IMG/VR virus record: IMGVR_UViG_3300038548_000055
Location: 1 to 24,436 of that record
Source of the DNA: a virus
Length of the DNA: 24,436 nucleotides
Direction: 5' to 3' (one strand)
Positions 1 through 8,992 of the stretch are shown in pieces. Below the pieces are notes generated by a model. It had not been told where the DNA came from. It did not search any database and was given only the letters and a program-made list of their open reading frames with translations. The position numbers were made by a program, and so were the translations under genes. Numbering within the stretch: the stretch's first letter is position 1; every line of letters begins with the position of its first letter.

Positions 1-1668
1 GGTCCTGCTACCCACAATGTGTTCCAAGCTGATGCGGGTGGTGAGATCCGACTGTACTTCAACAACTCCAGCGTTGCTCGCACGATAACGGCAGCGACTG
101 GTGGCTTGGAAGCTAACAATACGTTGACGGGTGCCGGGTTCGAGCGTGTGCTGACCACGGCAGACATCTTCGGTGGTGCACTCAACGATCTGAGCGATGT
201 CACACTTACCGCGCCTGCGACAGGGGCTGTTCTCTACAAGAGTGCAGGTAACTGGCTGGATACTCCCGGCATCCTCATTGATCCCACAGCGGACGTGAAG
301 CTGCATCAGAACACAGCTGAGGTAGCACGAACAATTACCGCAGCTGCAGGTGGCTTTGCAGCGAACAACACACTGACGGGTGCTGGCTTCGAGCGCGTAC
401 TGACGGCTTCCGATATTTTCGGAGGTGCACTTAACGATCTGAGCGATGTTGTTATCGCTACCCCTTTAACCTCCCAGACCCTGCGCTTCAACGGATCAAA
501 CTGGGTCAACGCATCTCAGATTCAGCAGACAGGCGACGGTCTTACGATGGGAGGCATCACCACGGGCATCACTGGCATGAACGTCCGTGGTCGCTTCGCA
601 AATGCGGGTGAGTCGGGCGGAAGTACGCAGACGACGGTATCGTGGGTGGACGACGACGGGTCAGTATCCTTCGGTGAGATCGAGTGGCGAACCACTGGTG
701 GGGGTAGCGATGGCGACACGATGTACTTCCGCAACCGACGGCATGGCGGCACCATCGAGTTCGAAGGAGAGAACGACGTAGGGACTTTGGTCCCCATGCT
801 GGGCTTCGATCCGCAAACGGTTATCCAGACTATCCACACCGATGTCGTTTTAGACGGTGCGGTGACTCGACTCATCGAACTCTTCCCCACGGGTGGTCAA
901 CGCTTTCAGATATCGTCAGAAGAGACTGGCACCACGGATTTCATCATGGGGTTCGTCGGACAGGCTTCGATACTACGCTCGTCAGAAGTCGGTGCCGTCA
1001 TACTTGGCAACACCATCGGGAGCACAGGCGCGGTAACGATAGGGGGTGGCAATACTGACCGCATCCAGTTCCTGACTGCTACTACTCGGAGTCTGGGGTT
1101 CACGCTGACGAATACGGTTGACTGGGACATCACCGCTGAGGAGAACGGTGGTGAACTCGCACTCCGAGCAACGCAGGGTGGAGGCACCATCGTAGACATG
1201 GTCCTCTGTGATCCCGACGGTGCGGTATCGCTATCTAACCAAGCCGTGGTCACGATGCGTACGCAACAGGGTGATGTCGCGGGCGCTACGTCAGGGGGGC
1301 AGATTGTCGATCACGGTTTGGTGTTTCGCGATATCGGTTTCAACAGCCTGCCGATCATCGAGGTTCCCGCCAGCAGAACGCTTAGCGAAGTAGACGTTGG
1401 AAAGCTTCTGCATCGAGACGGTGGACTCGCGGGGACGATCACGCTTCCCAGTGGCACGTCCGGTGCCATTCCGTTAGTTGGCGCGTGGATCCAATTCGCC
1501 TGCGAAACTGCAACTGCGGTCACGATTTCAGCAGCAGGAACACTGCGCTTCTTCGACGGCACCGGCACACCCGGTACCGGCAACCGCACGATATCGGAAG
1601 GTGGGATCGCAAATCTCTTTCACTACAGCGACACCGAGTGGTGGATCTGGGGATTTGGGATCACCTAA
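1..1668 (+). CDS. Tail fiber protein, 5' end cut by window edge
   Basis: The frame is open back to base 1 (reading Gly-Pro-Ala-Thr before a GTG at 19), so the true start lies upstream and at least 555 residues are visible. The N-terminal part holds two copies of an approximately 83-residue unit with the signature NNTLTGAGFERVL and ALNDLSDV. The middle is Gly/Thr/Asn-rich beta-type sequence (for example LGFTLTNTVDWDITAEENGG). The end carries a compact beta domain (TLSEVDVGKLLHRDGG to EWWIWGFGIT) like the C-terminal domains of phage fibers. The same unit recurs in the second fiber at 3232-5361, supporting a fiber or receptor-binding role at the virion surface. Which fiber touches the receptor cannot be told. 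The family call is confident from composition and repeats; the exact role is inferred. Confidence 0.75.
   Translation, partial: GPATHNVFQADAGGEIRLYFNNSSVARTITAATGGLEANNTLTGAGFERVLTTADIFGGALNDLSDVTLTAPATGAVLYKSAGNWLDTPGILIDPTADVKLHQNTAEVARTITAAAGGFAANNTLTGAGFERVLTASDIFGGALNDLSDVVIATPLTSQTLRFNGSNWVNASQIQQTGDGLTMGGITTGITGMNVRGRFANAGESGGSTQTTVSWVDDDGSVSFGEIEWRTTGGGSDGDTMYFRNRRHGGTIEFEGENDVGTLVPMLGFDPQTVIQTIHTDVVLDGAVTRLIELFPTGGQRFQISSEETGTTDFIMGFVGQASILRSSEVGAVILGNTIGSTGAVTIGGGNTDRIQFLTATTRSLGFTLTNTVDWDITAEENGGELALRATQGGGTIVDMVLCDPDGAVSLSNQAVVTMRTQQGDVAGATSGGQIVDHGLVFRDIGFNSLPIIEVPASRTLSEVDVGKLLHRDGGLAGTITLPSGTSGAIPLVGAWIQFACETATAVTISAAGTLRFFDGTGTPGTGNRTISEGGIANLFHYSDTEWWIWGFGIT
82..510 (+). repeat. 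Two tandem copies of a 249-nt fiber module
   Basis: The stretch beginning TITAATGG (codon at 82) recurs as TITAAAGG (codon at 331), a spacing of 249 nt or 83 residues. Both copies contain NNTLTGAGFERVL, then DIFGGALNDLSDV, then a Trp-containing end (SAGNW and NGSNW). The first copy is complete and the second diverges after about 60 residues. DNA identity is high around the GFERVL and ALNDLSDV segments. Pieces of the same unit occur in the second fiber gene at about 4432-4515 and 4831-4920. Confidence 0.85.
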
Positions 1669-1698
1669 CGGAGTTCGTAAACCAAAGAGAACTAGAAA

Positions 1699-1974
1699 AT
1701 GGCAAACATGAATGCAACACCACAACAGATCCAAGCAGCTGCAACCGCAGGCGTGGAACTGCTTTCTAACAAGGATCTCCAAGTCCCCCTGGGCATTGCC
1801 ATCGGCGGGCAGCTGAGTGTGCTGCTCAGCCTGCTGAGTGCTCTGGCATCCGGAGAGCTGGCTCTGGTGAATCCACCTACCCCTGATCAGCAGGCAGCAG
1901 GCAAGGAGGATGGCGATCAGAAGCCCAACCTCAAAGAAGTTGCAGGGGGTAAGAGCGAGGATCCACCCAAATGA
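1699..1974 (+). CDS. Small protein with one hydrophobic segment
   Basis: This 91-residue protein is not recognised. It has a polar N-terminus, one hydrophobic stretch at about residues 29-56 (VPLGIAIGGQLSVLLSLLSA), and a charged Pro/Gly/Lys/Asp-rich tail. It is separated from the fiber gene by 30 nt, and its stop overlaps the next gene's ATG in an ATGA. The upstream Shine-Dalgarno is weak. The hydrophobic segment could be a membrane helix, which beside the next gene would suggest a lysis cassette, but it could equally be an amphipathic helix of a virion protein. No function is assigned. Confidence 0.7.
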   Translation: MANMNATPQQIQAAATAGVELLSNKDLQVPLGIAIGGQLSVLLSLLSALASGELALVNPPTPDQQAAGKEDGDQKPNLKEVAGGKSEDPPK

Positions 1975-2234
1975 ACGGCGACATCAGCAAGGCGAGTCTT
2001 CCGATCACCGTGGTCGCCGCCATTTTGATGGCAGGGCTGGGGTACTGGGTGAATGCCCAGGACGCGAAGATCGAGAAGAACGCAGAGGACATCGAGGAAG
2101 TCGAGGATGACTTCGTGGAGCAGAGGCTCAAGGTACAGAACGACATCGGGGAGATCCGTACGCAGCAGAGACTAAACGCATTGATGCTGAAGCAGATCTC
2201 AGAGGACATCAAAAAGGTCGCTGACGGAGGCTGA
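1971..2234 (+). CDS. Membrane-anchored coiled-coil protein, holin- or i-spanin-like
   Basis: This 87-residue protein has a single N-terminal membrane segment at about residues 9-27 (LPITVVAAILMAGLGYWV). A long charged helix with heptad-like spacing follows (KIEKNAEDIEEVEDDFVEQ to ISEDIKKVAD). A membrane anchor followed by a coiled coil matches inner-membrane spanins and several small phage holin-type proteins. No second transmembrane helix and no lipobox partner are seen. It overlaps the preceding gene by 4 nt (ATGA). A lysis role is inferred from architecture alone; a small structural membrane protein remains possible. Confidence 0.65.
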   Translation: MNGDISKASLPITVVAAILMAGLGYWVNAQDAKIEKNAEDIEEVEDDFVEQRLKVQNDIGEIRTQQRLNALMLKQISEDIKKVADGG

Positions 2235-2256
2235 CCTCAACCAACGGAGGCTCGAA

Positions 2257-2577
2257 ATGAGCGCACTGACAGCACTGAGCACGATGACCTGTCACCCCGG
2301 CTTGGGTGGTGGCAGCGTCGTTACGCTTGCACAAGTTTCCGAGTTACTGACCCACGTCGAAGCGGGTACGTGCACGGAAGAACAACTCGAAGTCATGGCA
2401 AAGGTAGGGCGCGGACCCACCCCTGTGGAATGGGCAGCGATGAGGGGAGAGGCGAGTGAGCAAGCGACGGATACGACGCCTGAGCCGACACCTGAGGCTG
2501 AGCCTGAGGAGGAGCCCGAGCCCGAAGCAGAAGATGAAGACGAACCCGGAGCCGACGAAGACGTCGCCCCCGTCTGA
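2257..2577 (+). CDS. Small acidic-tailed protein of unknown function
   Basis: This 106-residue protein has a good Shine-Dalgarno (GGAGG 8 nt before the ATG). Residues 1-65 look folded (VVTLAQVSELLTHVEAGTC). From about residue 68 it becomes an almost uninterrupted run of Glu, Pro and Asp (EPEEEPEPEAEDEDEPG), so the tail should be disordered and strongly negative. It sits 10 nt before the adaptor gene. Acidic tails can mask or mimic DNA, but nothing here proves that. The family is not recognised. Confidence 0.65.
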   Translation: MSALTALSTMTCHPGLGGGSVVTLAQVSELLTHVEAGTCTEEQLEVMAKVGRGPTPVEWAAMRGEASEQATDTTPEPTPEAEPEEEPEPEAEDEDEPGADEDVAPV

Positions 2578-2587
2578 GGAGTAACTG

Positions 2588-3232
2588 ATGGCTGTCTCCA
2601 TGACATTCGATTCGCTGCTGAGCGACATGCGTGCGTACCTGGAGCGTGGCACGTCCGTCGATGAGACGGTGTTCGAACAGCTGCCCAGCTTGATCAACCT
2701 GGCTGAGCGTACGCTGGCACAGTCGTTGAAGATCCTGGGCTTTATAAATGTCGTGACGGATACCATGACGATAGGTCAGTCGGTGATCCCAAAGCCTGAC
2801 CGCTGGCGGGCAACTGCCAGCATCAACTTCGGAGTGGGTACGACGCAGGTACGCACCCCTCTGTTTAATCGTTCGTACGAGTACATGAGGCGTTACTGGC
2901 CGGATGAAGATCTCACGGATCAACCAAAGTTCTACGGGGACTTCGATTACTTCAACTGGCTGATCGCACCGTCGGCAGATTTCGCATACCCGTTCGAGGT
3001 GAGCTATTGGCAGTTGCCTGCGCTGTTGGATGCTACCAACCAGACAAACTGGACCACCGACTTCGCTCCCAACGCTCTACTTCACGGTGCGCTCCTGCAG
3101 GCAACTCCGTTTTTGAAAAACGATGAGCGCATCCAGGTGTGGCAGGGGATCTATGACCGAGACGTCATCGTCCTTGAGCAACAGGACGTGAGGCGAATCA
3201 TCGACCGGCAAGTCACGAGGGAGAACGTCTGA
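2588..3232 (+). CDS. Head-tail adaptor protein, SU10-adaptor-like
   Basis: This 214-residue protein begins MTFDSLLSDMRAYLERG, followed by QLPSLINLAERTLAQSLKILG. That helical N-terminal pattern is the one I associate with the SU10-type adaptor proteins of podoviruses. Later segments (SYEYMRRYWPDEDLTDQPKF, YPFEVSYWQLP and the final helix NALLHGALLQATPFLKND) also fit. Such proteins form the ring below the portal to which nozzle and fibers attach. The next two genes are a fiber and a nozzle-like protein, as expected for a podovirus tail cluster. The stop overlaps the next start as TGATG. The assignment is from motif memory, not a search. Confidence 0.7.
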   Translation: MAVSMTFDSLLSDMRAYLERGTSVDETVFEQLPSLINLAERTLAQSLKILGFINVVTDTMTIGQSVIPKPDRWRATASINFGVGTTQVRTPLFNRSYEYMRRYWPDEDLTDQPKFYGDFDYFNWLIAPSADFAYPFEVSYWQLPALLDATNQTNWTTDFAPNALLHGALLQATPFLKNDERIQVWQGIYDRDVIVLEQQDVRRIIDRQVTRENV

Positions 3233-5361
3233 TGCCTTACACCGACGTCTTTGGTGGGGAGCTACTCTTCCCGTCGCAGACAAGTTACAACTCGATTACC
3301 ACGGCTGTAGACGTCACGCTGCAATGGCCGCGAGAGCAACAGATCGGTGGCGTCAACGTCGTTGCTGACTTCATGGATCTTGATGCGTCGGTCCCGTCGC
3401 TCAACATCGACATGCCCTCATCGTCGTTCACGTCTACCGGCAACAAGACGACGTTCAACAACCTGGGCGCGAACACGTTCACTGTGCGTGACAGCACAGG
3501 TGGCACGATTCAATCCGTGCAGCCTGGTGAGCAGTGGGTGCTGGTGCTGACGGACAACACTACAGCGGCAGGACTGTGGTCTACCTTCCAGCTGGGAGGC
3601 AATGCAGCTACGCAGGCATCTGCTTCGGCACTGGCTGGTGATGGTCTCAGACCGATAGGGCAACAGCTCGATCAGATCATCGACTCCGACGTCGAAGCCT
3701 CGACACCGTTTACGGTGGTGGATGGCGACCGAGCGAAGTGCCTGATCTACACCGCTGGCGCAGGGACGTGCAACCTGCCGTCACCCGGTGCTGTTGCTAA
3801 CAACTGGTTCTTCATGCTGCGCAACTCAGGCAATGGCACGCTCAACGTCGTGCCTCCGTCGGGGCTGATAGATGGTGGTGCCAGCATCAACATGGACACC
3901 AACGATGCGGTGTTCATCTTCACCGATGGCACCAACTTCTTCACCATCGGCTTTGGTCAGGGCAACACGTTAGCCTTCGACTTCGTAGAGATCCCGGTCC
4001 CTGGCTCAGGCGACTTCAACCTCTCCGGTGTGAACCTCGACCGGATCTCGTACCGGTTCACGGGTGTACTCACGGGCAACCGACGCATCGTCGTGCCGGA
4101 TACCATCCAGCAGTACTGGGTGGACAACGAGACGACGGGTGCCTTCGATCTGGAGATCAGCACCTCAGCGCAAGTTGGTCCACCGACGGTGGCGCAGGGC
4201 AACACGGTCATCTTCTACGCTGATGCCACCGACGTCATCAACGCAGTTAACACCTCCGCAGTGTCGTTCCCGGTCCTGGTAACCCAGGGGGGCACAGGTG
4301 CGACGACAGCCGCTGCTGCTCGTAGCAACCTGGGCGCTGCGTTCGACGGTCAGGACATGATCGCAGGCGTAGGTATGACCGGGGGAGGAACTCTCGCAGC
4401 AGACCGCACATTCGATGTGACCCCCATCGGACTGGATGAGCTGACGGATGTCACGCTTACCGCACCGGCAACAGGTGGATTGCTGTACAAATCTGCAGGC
4501 GACTGGTTAGACACGAACGCGATTACTGTGGATCCCGCAGCTGCGGTGAACATCCGTCACAACGGAACGGTAGTATTCGACACCACCGCTAACGGTGCGT
4601 TGTTCACTGGGAGTGGCTCACTGTCATTGATCACGCTCTTCAACTCAGCGAACGTTGCAGGGTTTTACTCGATGTACAACACCACCAACGGTGGCGTCGC
4701 ACTGAAGAACCAGAACCCTGACGCTCGCCTGGTGCAGATCAGTGCGGGTGGCGGAGAGGAAGACGTCTGGCTCGACATGGAGCGCAATGGTCTGGTTGGT
4801 CAACGTCACAACGGCACTCAGATGACCCGCACGGTTGTCATCGGCAGCGGTGGCTTGGAGGTCAACAACACTGTTACCGGTGGTGGCTTTGAGCGTGCGT
4901 TGACCACCAGCGATCTAGGCCAGACGCCCATCCTCAAGACAGTTACCCAAGTCCTTCAGAGTGACATCGTCCTGCAAGATGATGATGACTTTTTCTTTGC
5001 TGTGGATGACCAGAGCTGGTGGTCCGTCCTCCTGGTCTTGGTTCTTGAAGGTCAGTCGGGTGCCCCAGATTTCAAGTTTGGCTGGAGCCTCCCGTCCTTT
5101 GGCGAGATCTTCTACACCGGCTGGTCGAATGTCTTCAGCAACACTATCGATCAGCACCTTGGATCGGTTGGGAACTCCCCGGTCATCGATCTATCTGGGG
5201 CTGGACCGACGATGCTCGTCCTCCAGGCAACTATAGAGATTGCTTCGGGGTTTGCAGGGACCGTCCAGTTTCAGTGGGCGCAGAACACTTCCGTCGCAGT
5301 GGAATCCCGCGTGCTCAAAGGTAGCTATATGTACTTCCAGAGGCTGGGGGACGCTGTTTAA
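3232..5361 (+). CDS. Tail fiber protein with shared modules
   Basis: This 709-residue protein starts MPYTDVFGGELLFPSQTSY, an N-terminal domain that probably docks to the adaptor or nozzle, with sheet-rich sequence to about residue 120. The middle has beta repeats with aromatic and Asn/Gly turns. At about residues 353-371 it has the widespread fiber signature GGTGATTAAAARSNLGAA. After that come LTDVTLTAPATGGLLYKSAG and GGLEVNNTVTGGGFERAL, pieces of the unit that is tandemly repeated in the first fiber gene. The last 170 residues form a distinct domain (DDDDFFFAVDDQSWWSVLL onwards), possibly the tip. It overlaps both neighbours by one base. The fiber call is strong; receptor specificity is unknown. 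Confidence 0.85.
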   Translation: MPYTDVFGGELLFPSQTSYNSITTAVDVTLQWPREQQIGGVNVVADFMDLDASVPSLNIDMPSSSFTSTGNKTTFNNLGANTFTVRDSTGGTIQSVQPGEQWVLVLTDNTTAAGLWSTFQLGGNAATQASASALAGDGLRPIGQQLDQIIDSDVEASTPFTVVDGDRAKCLIYTAGAGTCNLPSPGAVANNWFFMLRNSGNGTLNVVPPSGLIDGGASINMDTNDAVFIFTDGTNFFTIGFGQGNTLAFDFVEIPVPGSGDFNLSGVNLDRISYRFTGVLTGNRRIVVPDTIQQYWVDNETTGAFDLEISTSAQVGPPTVAQGNTVIFYADATDVINAVNTSAVSFPVLVTQGGTGATTAAAARSNLGAAFDGQDMIAGVGMTGGGTLAADRTFDVTPIGLDELTDVTLTAPATGGLLYKSAGDWLDTNAITVDPAAAVNIRHNGTVVFDTTANGALFTGSGSLSLITLFNSANVAGFYSMYNTTNGGVALKNQNPDARLVQISAGGGEEDVWLDMERNGLVGQRHNGTQMTRTVVIGSGGLEVNNTVTGGGFERALTTSDLGQTPILKTVTQVLQSDIVLQDDDDFFFAVDDQSWWSVLLVLVLEGQSGAPDFKFGWSLPSFGEIFYTGWSNVFSNTIDQHLGSVGNSPVIDLSGAGPTMLVLQATIEIASGFAGTVQFQWAQNTSVAVESRVLKGSYMYFQRLGDAV
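4432..4515 (+). repeat. Fiber module fragment shared with first fiber gene
   Basis: Residues LTDVTLTAPATGGLLYKSAG and the following DWLDT match the first fiber's LSDVTLTAPATGAVLYKSAG and NWLDT (about 200-265), with clear DNA similarity. A second matching piece (GGLEVNNTVTGGGFERAL) lies at about 4831-4920 of the same gene. Between the two, the second fiber has sequence that the first lacks. Confidence 0.75.
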
Positions 5362-6920
5362 TGCCTGAAGCACCTGCACTACTCGCATCCGCACCGGGCA
5401 TTAAGCGCGACGGTACGAAGTTCGAGGGGAGCAACTACGTCGATGGGCAGTGGTGTCGCTTCCAGCGTGGCAAGCCGCGCAAGATGGGTGGCTACCAGCA
5501 GGTCACTGACCAGGTGCCTGAAGTGACGCGGGGCATGCACTCGTTCTCGGCAGACAACATCCAGTACCTGCACCTGGGGCACCCGAATACCATCGGGCAG
5601 TACCTCGTGTCGAATGGAACCGCGAGCGCGTTCAACGACCGTACGCCTGCAGGCTTCGTCACCAGTTCGGACAACCTATGGCAGTTCGACATCTTTGCGG
5701 ACACGGCAGGCACGGGGAACCATCTGTTAGTTGCGCACGCTGCACCGAACGCAGCCAACATCGACAACTCGGTAGGTGGCAACATCTACATCGACACGAT
5801 TGATGCGCCAGCGATCCTGAACGTCACGGGTTTGGAGGCGGGCGCGACTGGCTGGAACACGGGTGGGGGTGGAGCAGTCAGTGGTGGACTCGTTGTCACG
5901 ACTCAGTTCCTGTTCGTGTTCGGGAGTGACGGGCTCATCCGTTACAACGGCACACCGAACGATCTCTCAGCTGTACCCGTCGAGTTGAACATCGGCACGC
6001 AGAAGATCATCAAAGGCATGCCACTGCGTGGCTCAGGTCAGGGTCCTGCCGTGCTGCTCTGGGCACTCGACTCTGTCATCCGTGCGACGTTCCAGACTGC
6101 GGCACCAACTTTCCGCTTCGACGTCCTCTCCAGGGGCACCAGCATCCTTAGCTCACAGAGCGTCGTTGAGTACGACGGTATTTACTACTGGGCAGGCGTG
6201 GACCGCTTCCTGTTATTCAACGGTGTCGTGCGTGAACTGCCGAACAACCTGAACCTCAACTTCTTCTTCGACAATCTCAACTTCAATGCACGGCAGAAGG
6301 TGTTCGGGTTCAAGGTCCCCCGCTGGGGCGAGATCTGGTGGTGCTACCCACGAGGCAACGCGACGGAGTGTACCCACGCAGTGATCTTCAACGTGCGTGA
6401 GAACACGTGGTACGACACCCCGCTGCCAGACAACGACGAGGTCGATCAAGGGCGCACGGCAGGCGTGTTTGCTAACGTGTACCGACGTCCGTTCATGGTG
6501 GACAACTTTGAGACGGTGAACGGTCGCACGCTGTGGCAGCACGAGACCGCGAAGGACAAGATCCGCATCAGCAACATCAGTGCCATCCAGTCGTTCTTCG
6601 AGACGCACGAGTTGTCGATGCTGGAGTCAGGTCAGAGCACTCAGTCGATTCGCGTCGCACGCATTGAGCCCGACATCGTGCAGTCAGGTGAGATGGATCT
6701 GACCGTGCGGGGACGCGCCAACGCGAGAGCCCCGCAGATCACGGAGAGCCCGAAGACATTCCCGGAGACGGCTTCGACGGGCACGGAGGAGACCATCAAG
6801 CTGAAGACCATCCATCGGCTGATGAGCTTCCGGTGGAACTCGAACACTGTGGGTGGTGACTACGAGTACGGCGACACCTACGCGCACATCGAGCCCGCTG
6901 ACGGAAGGGTTGAGTCATGA
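5361..6920 (+). CDS. Tail nozzle / tail tubular protein-like
   Basis: This 519-residue protein is predominantly beta and rich in Trp, Tyr and Gly turns, with blade-like repeats such as FLFVFGSDGLIRYNG and YDGIYYWAGVDRFLLFNG. These suggest a beta-propeller. The C-terminus reads MSFRWNSNTVGGDYEYGDTY and then HIEPADGR, a tail I associate with podovirus nozzle and P22-gp10-like DNA-stabilisation proteins. Its position after adaptor and fiber supports a place at the distal tail tube, where it would close the channel holding packaged DNA. It overlaps the fiber gene by one base and the next by four. The structural role is likely; the precise family is inferred. Confidence 0.65.
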   Translation: MPEAPALLASAPGIKRDGTKFEGSNYVDGQWCRFQRGKPRKMGGYQQVTDQVPEVTRGMHSFSADNIQYLHLGHPNTIGQYLVSNGTASAFNDRTPAGFVTSSDNLWQFDIFADTAGTGNHLLVAHAAPNAANIDNSVGGNIYIDTIDAPAILNVTGLEAGATGWNTGGGGAVSGGLVVTTQFLFVFGSDGLIRYNGTPNDLSAVPVELNIGTQKIIKGMPLRGSGQGPAVLLWALDSVIRATFQTAAPTFRFDVLSRGTSILSSQSVVEYDGIYYWAGVDRFLLFNGVVRELPNNLNLNFFFDNLNFNARQKVFGFKVPRWGEIWWCYPRGNATECTHAVIFNVRENTWYDTPLPDNDEVDQGRTAGVFANVYRRPFMVDNFETVNGRTLWQHETAKDKIRISNISAIQSFFETHELSMLESGQSTQSIRVARIEPDIVQSGEMDLTVRGRANARAPQITESPKTFPETASTGTEETIKLKTIHRLMSFRWNSNTVGGDYEYGDTYAHIEPADGRVES

Positions 6921-7162
6921 GCATCATCGATCCGCGAGGCTTCGACAGCGTGATCACCTGGGCTGACTTCATGGTGCCGATGTTCGAGCTGGAGTCGGAG
7001 AACTTCCCCCGGCTCGATGATCCGGACAAGTGGCAGACCTGGGCAGCGACCGTGTTCGGAGACGTGGATCCGATTGGGCAGGACGCGCCTGACCCGTACG
7101 CATTTGATAATTGGCGAGACTGGGCTGAGCGGCTCTTTCTCACAACGAATTTCGAGGGATAG
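6917..7162 (+). CDS. Small acidic protein in tail/ejection cluster, unknown
   Basis: This 81-residue protein starts in an ATGA overlap with the nozzle-like gene and ends 3 nt before the next start. It is acidic and rich in Trp, Asp and Pro, with two related segments: PDKWQTWAATVFG and YAFDNWRDWAERLF. These may be an internal duplication of a short helix (D-x-W-x-x-W-A). No family is recognised. Tight coupling to the tail and ejection genes suggests a virion or assembly role, which is inference only. Confidence 0.7.
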   Translation: MSIIDPRGFDSVITWADFMVPMFELESENFPRLDDPDKWQTWAATVFGDVDPIGQDAPDPYAFDNWRDWAERLFLTTNFEG

Positions 7163-7165
7163 GAA

Positions 7166-8992
7166 ATGCCAGCACAAGGCGGATTGGCTGCGATGATCGC
7201 TCAGTCAGGTGGGACGAAGGACCTGGTCAAGACGGCCCAGCAGATCGAGAGCGCACCGGGCGGTTCAGAGTTGCTCTACACCCTTGCCGCCGAAGAGATG
7301 ATGAAGGGCATGGGCGCGACGAAAAAGCAGACCAAGAAGATCCGTCTGTACGACGCAGGCGGACCTGTCAAGGCAGCTCGTGGTGGATCCACGAAGGCAG
7401 CAGCTGAGCGCACGCGCCAAGCAGGACGTGGCGACGACTCGATCATGCTGCACATGAGCCCTGAGGAAGCTGAGGTGATCTCCTCGATGTGGGGCGAGCC
7501 TCAGATGAATCCGAACACCGGTATCGGTGAGTACGGGTTCCTGAGCAAGGCGTTTAAGAAGCTCAAGAAGGGCGTGAAGAAGATCGTCAAGTCGAAGGTG
7601 TTCCAGATGGTCGCACCCATCGCACTGGCAGTGTTCGCGCCAGCAGTCATCCCCTGGATAGGTGGCGTACTGGCACCTGGCGCAGGTGCTGCCACTGCAT
7701 CGATGATCGGCAACGCAGTCGTCCAAGGAGGGCTGGGTGCGGTAGCCGGTGGCAAGAAGGGCGCGATCCGTGGAGCCATCTCCGGTGCAATTGCAGGCGC
7801 AGGAGCAGGGAAGGGTGCAGGCGCGACGTTGGGAAGGAAGCTAGGGATGGATGGGAGGCTCGCAGACACCGTAGGAAGCGCTTTGCTGGAGGGAGCGGGT
7901 GCTGAGCTTACCGGTGGCAAATTCTCCTCAGGAGCCGTCAGGGGAGCTGTGGGAGCACAGACGCGGCCTATGACGGAAGCTCTGAGCAGCAACATCCGTC
8001 GGGGACTGGGGTACGACTACACAGGCGAACCGATTGCCATGGCTGATGCCGCACAGGTCAACCCGATGACGGGTGAGCCGATGGGCATGGGTTCGGAAGC
8101 GATTATGGATCTGGGCGTGAAGGGTGTCGCACCAGGGTCCACGTACACACCTAAGACTCCGCTGAGTGCCCCACCGGGCAGGGCACAACCGGGCCAGTTC
8201 AACTTGGCTACTCCGGGTGCTCCTCCAGCACCTGGCGGACAGGGTGGGCAGGGTGCCCCTGGCAAAACGGACCTTCTCGCCAAATATGGACTCAAGTACG
8301 GACTACCTCTGCTCCTGGGAGCGGGTGCGGTGAGTGGTGGGAAGTATGAGGAGCCTGATCCTCCGCAGTTGCCTCCGACGTTCAACGAGCCCATGCCGCA
8401 ATACCAGATGAACCGTCGTTTCGATCCTCTGGATCCAGCCTCGTACTACTCGTACGGACGGGTAGGCTCACCGACATCAGGGCAGCACCTGTTCATGACC
8501 CCGGAGCCGTTCCCGTTTGAGCAGCAGCAGCAAGGCATGCCTCCACCGGGGGGACTTGGACAGGCTGCAGGTGGCTACCAGCGTGGTGGCGAGTTCGACT
8601 ACTGGAGTCAGAACGAGGACGTGTCGAATGCCACCCCGACGGTGAGCGCTCGCGGTAGCTATGTACGAGGTGGTGGCAGCGGTCGGTCGGATGACATCGA
8701 AGCACGCCTGTCTGATGGCGAGTATGTGATCGACGCTGAGTCGGTAGCGCTGCTGGGCGACGGTTCCGGTGATCACGGTGCGAAGCGACTCGATGAGATG
8801 CGACGTAACCTGCGCAAGCACAAGGGGCAGAACTTGAAGGAAGGTAAGTTCAGCCACAAGGCGAAGAAGCCTGCGAACTACATGAGCAAGATGGGCAGGC
8901 TCCGTCGCTCAGCTAAGTATGAACACGGTGGCGTGATGAACGTGGCGGGCACCAGCCCACCGCACATGGGCGCAACGGGAGTGAATGTCTGA
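7166..8992 (+). CDS. Internal virion (ejection-type) protein with hydrophobic core
   Basis: This 608-residue protein opens with MPAQGGLAAMIAQSGG. A strongly basic helix follows at about residues 128-144 (AFKKLKKGVKKIVKSK), then a Gly/Ala-rich hydrophobic region at about 148-230 with two or more potential membrane segments and glycine-zipper spacing. The middle is Pro/Gly-rich and probably disordered. The end has SGRSDDIEARLSDGEYVIDA and AKRLDEMRRNLRKHKGQNLK, a pattern seen in many podovirus virion proteins. Basic plus membrane-active segments fit a protein ejected with DNA that helps cross the envelope. I see no lysozyme or transglycosylase motif. The role is inferred from architecture and from the next three genes. 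Confidence 0.65.
   Translation: MPAQGGLAAMIAQSGGTKDLVKTAQQIESAPGGSELLYTLAAEEMMKGMGATKKQTKKIRLYDAGGPVKAARGGSTKAAAERTRQAGRGDDSIMLHMSPEEAEVISSMWGEPQMNPNTGIGEYGFLSKAFKKLKKGVKKIVKSKVFQMVAPIALAVFAPAVIPWIGGVLAPGAGAATASMIGNAVVQGGLGAVAGGKKGAIRGAISGAIAGAGAGKGAGATLGRKLGMDGRLADTVGSALLEGAGAELTGGKFSSGAVRGAVGAQTRPMTEALSSNIRRGLGYDYTGEPIAMADAAQVNPMTGEPMGMGSEAIMDLGVKGVAPGSTYTPKTPLSAPPGRAQPGQFNLATPGAPPAPGGQGGQGAPGKTDLLAKYGLKYGLPLLLGAGAVSGGKYEEPDPPQLPPTFNEPMPQYQMNRRFDPLDPASYYSYGRVGSPTSGQHLFMTPEPFPFEQQQQGMPPPGGLGQAAGGYQRGGEFDYWSQNEDVSNATPTVSARGSYVRGGGSGRSDDIEARLSDGEYVIDAESVALLGDGSGDHGAKRLDEMRRNLRKHKGQNLKEGKFSHKAKKPANYMSKMGRLRRSAKYEHGGVMNVAGTSPPHMGATGVNV

Noticed and set aside
2393-2923. 176-residue leftward frame in the acidic protein and adaptor region
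   Set aside because: It is antisense to two well-supported rightward genes. The Arg/Leu-rich composition is the typical shadow of acidic codons.
3108-3122. Perfect 7-bp inverted repeat CGTTTTTGAAAAACG
   Set aside because: It lies within the adaptor coding sequence (Pro-Phe-Leu-Lys-Asn-Asp) with a one-base centre, too tight for a hairpin and not followed by a terminator run.
7166-8992. Tape-measure protein of a long-tailed phage
   Set aside because: Its hydrophobic segments might suggest one, but it is short and sits with a podovirus-type adaptor, nozzle-like protein and ejection-type neighbours. No tail-tube or tail-chaperone genes are present.
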